Shown here: positions 25,131 through 37,200 of the stretch, piece by piece
How the letters are laid out: every line of letters begins with the position of its first letter
Numbering within the stretch: position 1 is the first letter of the stretch
Origin: Eucalyptus grandis
Lineage: Eukaryota; Streptophyta; Magnoliopsida; Myrtales; Myrtaceae
Direction of reading: 5' to 3'
DNA length: 64,000 nucleotides
Assembly: GCF_016545825.1 (NCBI RefSeq)
Contig: NC_052619.1
Coordinates: 14,151,501-14,215,500, forward strand
Translations under genes and position numbers: made by a program
The notes under the pieces: model-generated
What the model was told of the DNA's origin: nothing
Seen by the model: the letters and a program-made list of their open reading frames with translations, nothing else
Databases searched by the model: none

Positions 25131-27329
25131 TCAGAACAAATCATCTCCTCTTAAATCTTCCCTTTCTCAGCAGACTAGCTGCGTCGGTATGCCTTTGAAA
25201 TCTGTTTAGGAAGCTAGGACATGACATAGAAATTTTTTTCACGTGCATGATAAGTATATAGGTAAGTTTATTACAAAAGGGCAATTACTTAGAAAGTCAA
25301 TAGCAAGAGTGAACATCTACTTCCAAAAATTTTATTCAGATAATAACGATAGATTGCTTTTTAGCATTATCGACGCGATGTAAGTGAGCATTCGCACCAT
25401 GCTCGGCGATAGGATAGAAATAAATCTAGTTTTTTTCTAATGTTACGATGGTTATGCAGATGCCTAAAAGGATTGTTTAGCCAAAATCGCTTAACTCGAC
25501 GCGCTTGCAAACTTACGCCATCAACTCCCGACCGTGACTTCACAGACCTCTGATGGAGCATATCTGATCAAGTTCGAGGATTGATAGAGCATCGACTAAT
25601 TGACTCATGACGAAAATTGATAGCTAAAAATCCATCTTCAAGTGCAAGAATGCTGAAAGGCCATTTGATCAAAGTTCTCAACACAAGAAACTACCTTCCA
25701 ACAAGTATCTCACACCTTTGGATCTTCATGATGACCTCATAGCTAGTCAGATTACAGAATGTACCTTGAATCTCCTAATGGCTGATGATTCTTAAAAATG
25801 TGATTAAGATAGAATTCTACCATATGCTAGTTTTATCATGCTCGTTGCTCTTTTTTGCTAATTCCTCAGGAGACTATAAAATTTGGTAATGATATGATAA
25901 CGTAGCAAAACCGTGGGCGGTAAGAAATAAAAAAGAAGGAAGAAAGAGAAACAAATCTCATTATGATCTTCATTACCTTTTCTGTAAACTCCCTAAGAAG
26001 TGTATCTCTAAATCTCTTCCAGGGGCGCGACCCCACAGAAAAAAAAAACAAGAGCTTAGGATTAATGACAAATTATATTAAATGTTTACTACCAAAAAAT
26101 AATAAAGGAGGAGAAAAAAGGATAATCTGAGAAGATTAGTTTAGGGATTGGGGATGAAAGTTTAGACTTGCTTCTTTTATTACTTGTTTATAGCAGGGCA
26201 AGTGTCTTATTTTTTCTAAGTTAATCTCACTTAATCAAAGATTTATGTAAATGCAAATTTAGAGAGAAATTTTTGAAAAAGTTGGTAGCTAGTCAAAATT
26301 GCGACACCTCTATTATGAAAATCGAAAAAGTTTTGAGTTTAGACAATACCGATATCTTTATCTTTTATTCTATCACATGTGAAATTGGTTTCTTCATTGT
26401 CGTATTAGTTTGTAAAGATAGTCAAATAACCGACACAAATCGATGTCATATAATTGATAGATAAACTAGAAGCCTTATTTGAAACATAGTTTATAATTTC
26501 AGGATCTTATTTAAAATAAAGTTTACTTTGAACCATCTTTTGAGAAAATAACATTGCTTCAAATCCTTAATACAAATTTTTCCCATATATGATTAAATCC
26601 GTTGATGAAATTGTGACGTGGACAGAGTATTTCAGCACAATTAGATCGTATAAGGGCTATTCAATGTGCTGATTGAAATTATGGTTGAGTGAACATGTGA
26701 AGATAAAAAGAAAAATCCTCGACCCAATTGAATTAGTCTTTGTTCTTTAAAGGAGTATCTTCTATACATGGACATAGAAGATATAAGTATATTTAATGGG
26801 GGGATCTGATATCACAGAACTGTCTAAGGAAGGTATACTAAAATTACTTCTATCCGGTGCAAGATCTGGTACTAAATATTTGATATTGGAGAGCCTCTTT
26901 CATTCATTATAATTAGCGAAAGCGCATGTATATGGAAAGCAAAATCATATTTCAAGATGTAATCTATTTTTGAGAGTTTGTGTATAAGATAGGAATGATT
27001 GAAAGTTTAAAATTGAAATGCGTTAGGAACAGGATATAACGATTAATTTACGTAGTTGCCCATTGACCATACATTAATAAAATATCTAATCGAGGATATT
27101 TTTGGAAAGAAAAAAGGATTCTGATCTCTTATAACGAACGTTTGTTATAATAGTATAGATAGTATAAACCAGCTAATAATACAATTGATATGCTCTCATC
27201 TCTTGGTAGAGCACCCAAGTCAGATCCACGTAGGGATCTTGCCTAATTGCATATTTGTCATGCTTAGACTTGACATCACGTGTCTCCCGCTAGTTCAATA
27301 TTTTCAAGGTAAATATTTTCCTCATTTTC
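25131..27329. other. Gene-free AT-rich region
   Basis: No recognisable protein, RNA gene or structured repeat. I looked on the minus strand for the missing CKI1 ectodomain exons and found no frame with a signal peptide or helix in the right arrangement. A translation-based search would be needed to exclude a highly decayed copy. Confidence 0.45.
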
Positions 27330-28740
27330 GAACCTCCAACATTTAAATCACTTAAAAAAATGAGTCAACATAAAATGCTTTCCTAACTAATGAAGAATTT
27401 ATGCTTAAACTTAGGAAAATGATTCAACTTTAAAAAATTGGAAATATTTTCCAAAATGTGACACAAGAACCCCAACACTTTTTCCTAGGCCCTTGACAGT
27501 AAGCCAGAGACTAGAGGCTAAGGGTGCATCAAGGCAAAGCCTAAGCCCAAAGAGGCCAAGCCCAAAACCGAAATGCCCAAGCCCACATCCAGAAAGGTTA
27601 GCTCGGGACACGGGCACCCATGGTCAAGTCCTAAGCGCTTAGGCCTAGGTCTACAAAGTGCCCTATGCAGGTCTGCAAGGCCAGGCTCGAGATTCCAATG
27701 CCCATACCTAAATCCCCAGTGCCTGATCTTAGGTCCATTGAGGCTAGGCCCAGGTCTACAAATTGTGGGCCTAAGACCCAAGTGCTCAAGACTAGGTCCC
27801 TAATGCTTGGGCCCGGGTCCAATGAGGCTGAGCTTAATTCCACAAAGGTCGGGCTTGGGACCCTAGTGACATTGCTCAAGCCCAAGTCCATTGGGGTTAG
27901 GCTCGAGATCTCGGTGCCCATGCCTAGAATCCTAACACCTGGGCCTGGGTCCATCAAGGTGGGGCCACAAGCCCTATTGCTAGTGTCCAAGTCTCTAGCA
28001 CCTTGGACTGGGTCCATTGAGATTGGATTCAACCATCGAGGCTGGGTATGAAAACCCAGTGCCAATGCTCCAGTCCCTAATGCTCACACCTTGGTCCCTT
28101 GAGGTCGAGTCCAAGGACCCAATCCTAGGCATCAAGGTCTCGAGCTAGGTCTCAATGGACTTAAGCTCAGGTGCCTAGGGTCAAACTCAAGAGTTGGGGA
28201 TTTGAGCATGGGCATGAGTGGTACGGTCCCAAGCCCAACTTCTATGCACTTGAGCTCGAGGGCTTGATCATGGGCTCTAGTATTCGACCTCAGTGGACTA
28301 TGGTCATGGAGTCAAGGTCTTGGGCTTGGCTTTTGTGGACTTGGCCACCGGGTTCTCACACTTGGCCTTTGTGGACTTAGGCCCGACCTCAATGGATTTG
28401 GGCCCTAGTGTTACGGATTAAAGTAAGGGTATTGGGATTAGTGCTTGTGCCGTGCTAAGGACTCAAGTGCCCGTGACTAGGTCTATGGCGCTTAAGTTGG
28501 GGGTCTATTGAGGCTAGACCTAGTGTCCATGCCCAATTGCTTGTACACAAGTCACTAGTACCTAAATGGTGTATATTTATAAAGAAAAATCAAATTAGAT
28601 TTTCCTAAAAACAAAATCTAAGTAATTTTCGGATTTCAGTCAAACATAGGAAAATAACATAAATTTCTTGGAAGATAACATAAATTTCCAAATTTTTTTG
28701 TGAAACAAACAGATACTAACTCTACTATTTTTTCCTAACA
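27330..28740. repeat. GC-rich degenerate minisatellite in AT-rich arms (element D)
   Basis: The core, about 27480-28570, repeats the theme 'ggtccattgaggctaggcc...' with variants. Landmark GGTCCATT-like sites occur at about 27732, 27816, 27885, 27948, 28011 and 28093, so spacings are 84, 69, 63, 63 and 82, mostly near multiples of 21. Because 21 is divisible by three, long open frames appear on both strands (27665-28051 plus, 27631-28065 minus) with repeated peptides such as PTLMDPGPG and TPMDLGLS. These are repeat artefacts, not genes. The arms on both sides contain 'ggaaaatatttt' and 'gaaacaaacag' type sequence like other composite elements here. Confidence 0.6.
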
Positions 28741-29074
28741 TTCAGGTGTTTGGACCGACCAAAAAAAAAACACACACACACACAAAGGTGGCACTTTTGG
28801 ATAAATAATTTTGAAATATTTTCCCAAAAATAATCATAAAAATGCTTAAATATAAATTGTTATCGCTAATGAACACTTTTTTCATTAACTAATTATTTCA
28901 AGTGATACAAGTAACTTCTTTTGAAGAAAATATTTTATAAATCTTTCAATTTTCTCAAAACAAACATAACATATTTTTCTAGGCAATCCAAAAGTTGAAA
29001 AATGAGAATAGTGTTTTCAGACAATGAATTATGCATGAAATAAACAAGTGTCTAATTTATGAATCATTTTATCT

Positions 29075-29606
29075 TAATATAAAGGGTTAATACCCTGAAA
29101 AACCCCGAACTGGTACACTTGTAACAAATTTACCCCAAACTATTTTTTTGACCATGAAAAACCCCAAACTGGTACACCTGTGACAAATTTATCCCGACTA
29201 ACCATAAAAAAATCCCAAATTGGTACATTTATGACAAATTTACTCCAAACTAATTTATTCGACCGCAAAAAATCCCAAACTGATAAATTTGTGACAAATA
29301 TACCTTTCGCTAAATTGGATTAATACCACAAAAAAATCATAAAAATTGTAAACTCTGACAAATGGATCCTAAAATCCCAAATTGGTATATTAGTCAATTG
29401 TCACGTGTCATTTAACTTTATAATTTGATAATAAAATTTAACGAAAACTAACACGGGGTAAAATTGTCACAAGTGTACCGGTTTGGGGTAAATTTGTCAA
29501 AGGTATACCAGTTTGGAGTTTTTGGCGGTAAAAAAAAATAGTTTGGGATAAACTTGTCACAAGTGTACCAGTTTGGGGTTTTTCAGGGTATTAACTCTAA
29601 TATAAA
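29075..29606. mobile_element. Mutator-like MITE with 9-bp target-site duplication
   Basis: An approximately 514-bp element (29084-29597) is flanked by a perfect 9-base direct repeat, TAATATAAA, at 29075-29083 and 29598-29606. The ends form long inverted repeats of about 65-70 bases: left GGGTTAATACCCTGAAAAAC..., right in reverse complement GAGTTAATACCCTGAAAAAC..., both continuing with 'ccc(g/a)aactggtacacttgt'. The inner part repeats the 'aaccccaaactggtacac' theme, so arms pair as a foldback. A 9-bp duplication with long inverted repeats is the signature of Mutator-like elements. There is no transposase, so it is non-autonomous. Confidence 0.85.
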
Positions 29607-29662
29607 TGACATGTTTTTGATATGGTAAGAGAGATATTCTTAATATGAATTGGTTTTCATTA

Positions 29663-30337
29663 AGGATGAGCATGGTCTGGATAAGCAGTTCTCACCTTAG
29701 AATTGAAAACTACCCACCAAGGACTAGTTTAAAAAAATTGGAACTAGGAACCATCTCTTAGTTTTATGGATCCACCCGACGACCTGACCGCCAGTCTGAT
29801 CAGGTTCCTGGTGGGTCCATGGAACCGATCCCATCAAGCTTCACACACTCAATGCAACATTTTCTGACAAGCCAAAGTAAAAGAAAAAAAGAACTTTCCT
29901 ATTCTCAATTGCAAGATTAGTAAAAAGATTGGACTCATATTAAAAGTTGAGAGTTGATGCCGTGAGTCAAGATTATAAATGAGAGATGGAGAGATGACTT
30001 ATAGGAGGTGAAAGTGAGACAAGAAGAGCATTCAGTTAATGGATGTTGAGCTTCGAATTAGAGATTTTAGGATTTTTCTTTTTCTTTTAAAAAAAAATGA
30101 TCATAAATTTTTCTTAAAAATTTAATATATATTTATATATATTACCGGTCCGATCCGAATGGACCCTAAAATCGGAAATTGGACCATTACCTACTGGTTC
30201 CAATAAATTGGAACTGAGAACCAGATCAATTTCCTTGAAAACCACCAATTCCAGTCTGATTCTGAGGAGTCAAACCACCAATTCCAGTCTGATTCTGAGG
30301 AGTCCGGGTGATTCCTGAATTTTTTGGTACCCCTAGC
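29663..30337 (+). mobile_element. Dispersed element, copy 1 (hAT-like, non-autonomous)
   Basis: This 675-bp segment has a second copy in the same orientation at 62292-62888. Shared landmarks: 'gatgagcatggt/ggtgagcatggt' at the left end, 'tcttagaattgaaaact', 'catggaacc', 'aagcttcacacactcaatgc', 'aattgcaagat', 'attggactcatattaaaag' and 'taatggatgtt'. Its flanks TTTCATTA (29655-29662) and TTCCATTA (30338-30345) differ at one position and could be an 8-bp target-site duplication, as in hAT elements. Near the right end a 30-36 bp unit (aaaccaccaattccagtctg...) is duplicated in tandem at about 30238-30303. No coding capacity. Confidence 0.6.
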
Positions 30338-30345
30338 TTCCATTA

Positions 30346-31450
30346 CCGCCAGACTATCCTAAGGAATCGGACTTAGGTCCCTAGCTCCATAGTTGACTCC
30401 TCAGCCTCCAAAACCGGAACCCACATGATCGACCTAGGGACCTAAAATCCAAGAAGAGGTACCCCACGCTCCCGACCCCGACGGCGAAATCCTTTTCCCC
30501 ATTTGCTGCACCGCATCCTAGATGCCTAAACCTAGTCATTGAAACTTCAAGCCACCCGAACTTGAGACCCTATCAGCCAATCTTGTTTCCCGGGGACCCT
30601 TGCTGACCATACCCGACAACCTGACGGGCGGTCCCAAATCACTAACGACTTGGCCCCCCACGCCCAAGACCCATGAGGTCGGGAACTATGGCAATACTCA
30701 AGAATTTTTATCTTAAACGCATGTTTCGTAATTGCAATTAATATGAGAAAATAAGCTCCATGTCACTTTTTTAAAAAAAAGAAGAAGAAGGGAAATCAAA
30801 GCATTTCTAATCACTTCCTTTGCAAACGTTTTACAGGCAAGAGTCATATTTCACGGGTAAATCAAGCCTAAGAATTACACTTTCGTGACCTAATCCCGAG
30901 GCCCCGTGACTTTCGGAAAGCAAGAAATCAATTGCCATCTGAACATGTGTAGCTTTTTCCCTTACCTAATTTTCTTTTATCATTTCTTCGTTTTATGGAA
31001 TTATAATGAATATTTACATAGAATTCCACAAATTCGTTTCTTCCATTACTTTAGCTTAAGGAGACGTAAACGAGGATAATTTGTTCATCCCTAATTCGTT
31101 TGATTATGGATTAAGAATGATTACTGGGCCATTACTGAAGTCGCCGTTCAATTAATTTCTTGTTTTTTGGTGCTTTTATTTTACTATAGATGACAATAGC
31201 AATCTACAATGAGCACGTGCATTATTCATCCTTCCATAAATCCGCCATTTAATCATACGCATGACTTCGCCTTTCTCAATTAAAAGAATGAAGTTACATT
31301 TATTTCTCTGCTTCTCTTTAATTAATGATCATTCTCACACGAGGAAGCTCTTCACAAAATAATGAGAGCAGCAATTCAATATATTACACCGAATGAATGA
31401 AGAAGAAGAAGAACCAAAAAATAAAAATTGCCAGAATATCAACAAGAGAG
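30346..31450. other. Intergenic region with no recognised feature
   Basis: Mixed unique sequence. It should contain the 3' untranslated region of the RING-CH gene, which ends at 31451 on the minus strand. I see no other gene. Confidence 0.5.
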
Positions 31451-34048
31451 TCAAACTATGTGTTGACGCCGCCGATCACTATCGTCGTCGTCGTCGTCCT
31501 CATCGTCGTCATCGTCCTCATCTTCTTCTTCATCATTCAGAGTTTCATCACCCACAACCTAGAACATACAATGGTTCTATTAGTACTTAATCCTTTTAGC
31601 GTGAATTATCGCATGCAGTACAAAAAAAGAAAAAAATCTTTTCTTTTTTATTCTCTATTTTTTCCTTATGAAAAAGGGGGGAAGAAGCTCACGTGGTAAC
31701 GTTGCCGGATGCTGTTCTGAACTGCTGTGATTGTCCGAATCAATATATACATGGGGACAACAATTCCACTCATTCTCAAAACAAGAACCTGTTCACCCAC
31801 AAGAAACATCGAATTCAGACCAAATCAAGCAAGACAAAATTCCATCTTTTTCCCCTCTTTTTCAAGCACGGGTCTCGGAACTTACGGTGACAAGGGCAAA
31901 AGGGTATTCTTCCGGTCTGCCGGACAGCACATCGAGCATGTGTCTTAGAAGCAAGAACACCGTAAACTGCCCATGAAAAAAAGATGATTAGGAAGTTGGA
32001 ACCGCAGCCACATCGAACTACCCATTAAGCAAACTTTTTTGTAGGAAAACATGGAAATCGATAGACTCCTATGGAAAAAGGTAGACAAGAAAGATCCCCA
32101 CCAAACTGGCACCAAATCAACTAAACTCTTGCGCTGTATGGACCTCATCTCCTTTTCTTTATTGAATTTACGCTAACCCAGTAGGATTTCTAGGCCATAG
32201 ATTGTTTTAAGTGCGGTACTACAGAATCCAGTTTGGTTGCCCACCTGCCAGGTGGCAAGTCGTGGGTACTGCTCGGTTCCTTCAAAGTTGTGGTCACGCA
32301 ATACGGTGTTTATGCCTTAATTTAACTGTTTCCTCATTATAATAAGTCAATGATCAATGGTGGTGGAGCATGAATTGTGCAAATGGACTTACGGTGAGAG
32401 CCAATGCCCGGCAACAGGCGGCGCCCCGGTCGGCGGCCGAGGCGCACTCGGAGTAGACAGCTTCGATCGGCGCTCCGGGGGCCAAGCTCGTCGGGCTCTG
32501 CGGTTCGGGCTCGGCTCGCGGAACTTGCAAGCTATCCCTGAAAGGACAAGGAAGTTTTTCAGACGGGCGTCAAGCGCGAGATCTTTCATTGCAGGCCATG
32601 ATCGAAATAGATTATCATCCGTTTTGAAATGGACTACATAATGCCACGAATACTCAATCAAGGTGAAGTTCCAAGAATCCAGAAATTGGTTTTAAAAAAG
32701 GATTTTTTACTTTTTTTAATAGACATTTTGTAATGCAAGTAGTCCCATGTTACCAGAATAATTAGTTGTCAAGCATGTCCGGCTTTATTATATGGATCTA
32801 GTCAATAAAGACGAATTCATTTCTGGGGACAGCATTCCGAAAGCGGCGCCAAAAAGGGTGGTGATCACTAATTAGAATGAAAAGGCTGGTAGAGAGAAAG
32901 GAAAAAGACTAAATCACCTTAATTTGCAGGTGATAGGCCATGGATTTAGGCTGATAAAGTAAAAGGCTAGCGAATGAAGAGGAAAGTTACCTGATGGTGA
33001 CAGCTGCTTCGATCAATTGAGACTTCTTCGAAGGCGCTGCCGTGTAACCAGGTTCGTAGTTCTGTAAAAAATTTACAGATGAAGAGAAAAACAGAGCAGA
33101 TTAGAACGAACCCTTGGCGTTCAAGCATGTGAAGATGGCAAGGATGGGAACGCGAAAAGGATGGCCAGAAAGCTCACTTCAAGAAAACTCCAGGGAAGAT
33201 AGAAAAGAGAAAAAAAAAGAACGTGAAATTTCAAGAACCCAAATTTGTTTGGATGGTAATCTTTGCAATGAACACATGCACCGATTCTAATGACATGAGC
33301 AGAGAGAGAGAGAGAGCGAGAACAGAGAAATTCAGACAGAGAGCGGAACTTCAATTGAGACGGATTTGAGACGATCTTGAAATTCACATGAAACAGAAGA
33401 CGTCGTCTGAGAGAGTTTAAAATAGAAAGAAGCTTGAACGTTTGGGAAAGAACAAAAAACAAAAGGAGCAGAAGTCCAATTCGAATTCGCCAACAGAACA
33501 CATGCACGGAAAATCACGCAACGAAATTTCATCTGAATCCCAGCTATCTTCTACAGGGAAATGGGAAAGAAGAAGGAGATGAAGCATGATCGTTTCACTT
33601 TTTCGGTCTTGTTCTGCTCAGCAAGATCTTTCCTTCTTTTTCTTTTTTAGAAATTTTACCTGGAGACATATTTCACAAGTCGTGCTTCCCTTCTCGTCGC
33701 ACCATCTCTGTATACAATCCCTGTGCGCGTACTGCGATGAGCAAGACAACATCAGAACCGCTCCGGCGTGCGAAACCAAAGCGTAAACGAAGGAAAAATA
33801 TACATATTCCAGAGGAGGGCGATCAAAACAGAGAACGGAGAATCAATAGCAACAGCAACGGCAAGAACCACGAGCTCGAAACAGAGGAGGAAGAAGTCGC
33901 GGAGCTCTCTCACCTTGACGGTCCCGGAACAGCCGCAAGGAGCTTCCAAGCTCTGCTCGCTCTCGAACTCCGCGTCGTGACAAATCCTGCAGTAAGGGAC
34001 CGGGGAGCTCGACGGCAGATCATCCACGAACAGCAAGACGTCTCCCAT
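31451..34048 (-). CDS. RING-CH (RINGv) E3 ubiquitin ligase, membrane-associated
   Basis: Seven exons on the minus strand, all in phase: 34048-33914, 33731-33660, 33061-32991, 32537-32393, 31966-31886, 31788-31693, 31558-31451; product 235 residues. The N-terminus ([14 protein letters not shown]) leads into a complete C4HC3 RING-CH finger at about residues 20-68: CRICHDAEF..., [14 protein letters not shown], then [12 protein letters not shown]. This type binds E2 enzymes and directs ubiquitin transfer (MARCH-like class). After it come a conserved plant segment ([10 protein letters not shown]), an Ala/Cys-rich region, two hydrophobic stretches ([27 protein letters not shown]) likely to be membrane segments, and an Asp/Glu tail encoded by GAN repeats. 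It matches the plant RINGv plus DUF3675 family. The frame is open upstream of the ATG, so a longer N-terminus is formally possible, but the chosen start fits the family. Confidence 0.88.
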
Positions 34049-34209
34049 CTTCCTTCTTCCGAGCAGTCCTTCGCTTCTCCCTCTGCGCAGGCGTGTGTTA
34101 TGATGAGGCCGATGAGGATGATGACGAAGATGATGATGATTCGAACTTGCTCCTGTTCTCGATTCCCTGTTTTTCTCTTTTCCCCAATCCTCCGCCCCTG
34201 CCTCTATAG

Positions 34210-34230
34210 CTAGACTTTTAAATACGAAAA
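34210..34230 (-). promoter_or_regulatory. TATA-like site upstream of the RING-CH gene
   Basis: On the minus strand CGTATTTAAAAGTC occurs about 165 bases before the start codon, a plausible TATA-type element. No experimental start site is known. Confidence 0.35.
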
Positions 34231-34231
34231 G

Positions 34232-37200
34232 AGCCGGCCACGAACTTCCGAGAATGCCCCTCCCACCATACGCCCGCAATGTCCACCTCACCTTGGAATT
34301 TCAAGGACGAGGGCTCCTTTAATATTTTCCAAGGAATGGTCGATTTCGGGTATCATTTTTATTTTTTTCTTTCGCTTTCTGTGGGGTGTGTTGCATGAGA
34401 GGATTCGACGCGTAAATGGGAATGGGAAGGCGAAGGGTTTGACCGGGTTAATGCAATGGCAGGGCACCGTCGAATCGCGACGCGACCGCGGCAGTCGAAA
34501 GAGACGAAGCGAGCTCTCTGGCAGGGAAGAGCGTACTGAATGGGGGGCAGGAACATGGGATTGAACCATTTTTTTCCAAGTTTTCATAGCTGTATAGGGC
34601 CGACCCCATCTCGCTTTTGGTCAAGGTCTGGAATCTTCCTCTTTCTCGTGTGCAAATGGATTGCCGCGATTTGAAGGGAAGAAAATGACCGTTGAATGAG
34701 GTCGGGCGAGACTTTCTTATCGAAATTCCGCCCCAATCAAGAAATGTTCGCTCTGAGCCATGACCGTCCAGTTCATTTTATAAACCTGAGGAGCCGTTAT
34801 CACCGGCCCATCAGAAAGTAGCAAATCTCTCTACGCGAGATTAACAAAGTGCACAAAACGACAAATCGATCACGAAATTGTTCTTATAAGTTACCTTATT
34901 GGAGAATTACCGTTCATCACCCTTTTTTGGTTTTTTTCTTTCTCAATGGTGAAGGGTATTAGATTGAGCCCACCTCCCCAATCCGGTCGCGGAGACACCC
35001 CTCAATAATGAAATTAGGCGTGTCGCAAGGAACTGGTTCTTCATGGCGTAGGCACAGTGAATTAGGCGGCATAAAAAAAAATTAAAAACTCGTATATTGT
35101 GAAGTGGAAAGTGCAAATCGTTTTTCATTAATTTCATAGAAGTACGGAAAATGACATATACCTCGCTTCTTATTTCAAGATTTTCATGATCGCCCACTTC
35201 AATGTAATTACCCAAAACCCATATTCATTTTTTTTTTTTTGGTAAAACCCAAAACCCATATTCTTCATATGCATGATTACCCAAAACCTATATTTTGTTC
35301 TCAGTAAAAAGTGCTTGTCATCTCATCATTATCATTTGTCTAAATCGTGGGGGTCTCATCTCGCACAAGTGGAAAAACCTAAAAGTCACGCTTGTATCCA
35401 AAAATAATGCAAGACTCGCTCGGAACATTAGGGGACCATGAGATTTAAACGGCTCTTATCAATCGACAACCCGAAAAATCAAAACGGAAAGCGAATCCAT
35501 CTCCTAAATACTTTACTTAATTAACTAGTATTTGACTTGATTGAACAATGACATCTGATACGACTGTCATTACTATTTTCCCGCTTTGCATCAACTTGAT
35601 GTCGGACTAGGAAAAGGAAGTTCATTCATGAACTTGCCTCTCATTTTCCAAGGTTCGAGATTTCATTTTCTTACTCAAATCTATCGTTGGAAAATATGAT
35701 TTGATTCGATTTGATTAGACTCGAATTTGAGCGGCAAGAGAGTCTATGCTTAATATGACAAGTGTAGAAAGAGTATTCATGTACAAAAATAGGGGGAAAA
35801 AAAAAAGAAAGAAAAATTTTAGGATAAAGTTTAGCATCTATATCATTTTCGTGGTCATCCACTTCAACCTGATAAGTTCATATGAAGGCTAAAATATCAT
35901 TTTCGTGCCTAACCTTAATTCCCCAATTATTTTATTTGCAAAAATGATTGTCGCAATTAAAAAAAAAAAAAAATCTCCTCCCGACCTAGGTGATGCAATT
36001 ATAGTACCTAGAAAATAATAATTCCACTTCTTGTCCCCATGCGGAGCACTTCAAAATTTCAAAACGTCGCCTCCTCGGGTTGGTCCAAACGCCGACCGTC
36101 CGATCCCGCATCGAACGGCACCGAGGCGCCGAGAATTTGAAAACGAGAAGTGGGGCCCCCCCGTCGGAGACGAAAGGAGCAGGGGAAACGGGCGAAACGC
36201 GGTCGCCGAAAAAGCTCGAGGTTAGCTGTGATCCAGCGGGGCCCACCACCGAGCTCCATGACGCGCCTTTCTTTCTTTATTTTTTTTTTTTTCAATTTCT
36301 CTTTTTCTCCCAGAATCTATTTAATTAATTAATTGATCGCGTGATAATTCTTTTATTTTCTCGCCCTTTGATTTTTTGCGGGGGCGAAACGACGGTACTC
36401 TCCCCGGGGAGAAAAGTAACGTTTTTGGATTTTCCGAGAAAAGAAAAGGGACAAATATTTGGCGATTTGGGATTACGTGGGACGCTGACATTTGTGCTTA
36501 TCCCCTTCTTCTCGATCTTATCATCTGTCCGTCGCCATTTCTCTTTCTTATGTCTAAACTTTATGCATTTTCTTTCGTCCCCTTTTGCTTTTTTTGGATT
36601 TTCTATTATCAATTTGGGGGCAGTCTTATGGTTACGCAAATGGCAAGAATTGATGATTCGATGGTTCGGCGATCTTCTTATTGTTATTTTTGAAATTTTT
36701 TAATATTTTTTTTAAAATGTATTTTGAAGTTTGAGGGCCATTGAAGACCTTGACACGAACGTAGCAAGTGGTCGGCTATGTGGGGCCTCCACTTGGTTGC
36801 GGTGGCGGAATTGGGTTTTGCCCAATTCCAGTCGGCTTTCCCCACCATCAATACGTGTCCTCCACATCCTCAGATTGAATTAAATTATTCTATTTTAAAG
36901 TGGGAAGTGATTTTCTTTGAATCATGGGGATTCGGCCACGTGGTGGCATTGGAAGATAGTTCAGGAGATAACCGTAATTAAAATATGAACGGCAATTCTC
37001 GTGCGATTAGGCAGGGAGATATACGGTCTTTGATGGAGAAACATGCTTAGGGAGTCGAAAAAAAAAAATTTGTTTTCCATGTCATTGACCGGGGGCGGAT
37101 TTTACAACAAAAAGGAAAACCAAGAAGAAGAATGGAGGGCGGATTTTGACCGGTCAGATGTTGACGAGGTTTTCCTTAGAAGCAAGCTTGAAAAATGTCA

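Noticed and set aside
27631..28065. 144-codon minus-strand frame with repeated peptides
   Set aside because: Produced by the minisatellite, whose spacing is near multiples of 21 bases; the opposite strand is open as well.
33737..34213. 158-codon plus-strand frame
   Set aside because: Lies antisense to exon 1 and the first intron of the RING-CH gene.
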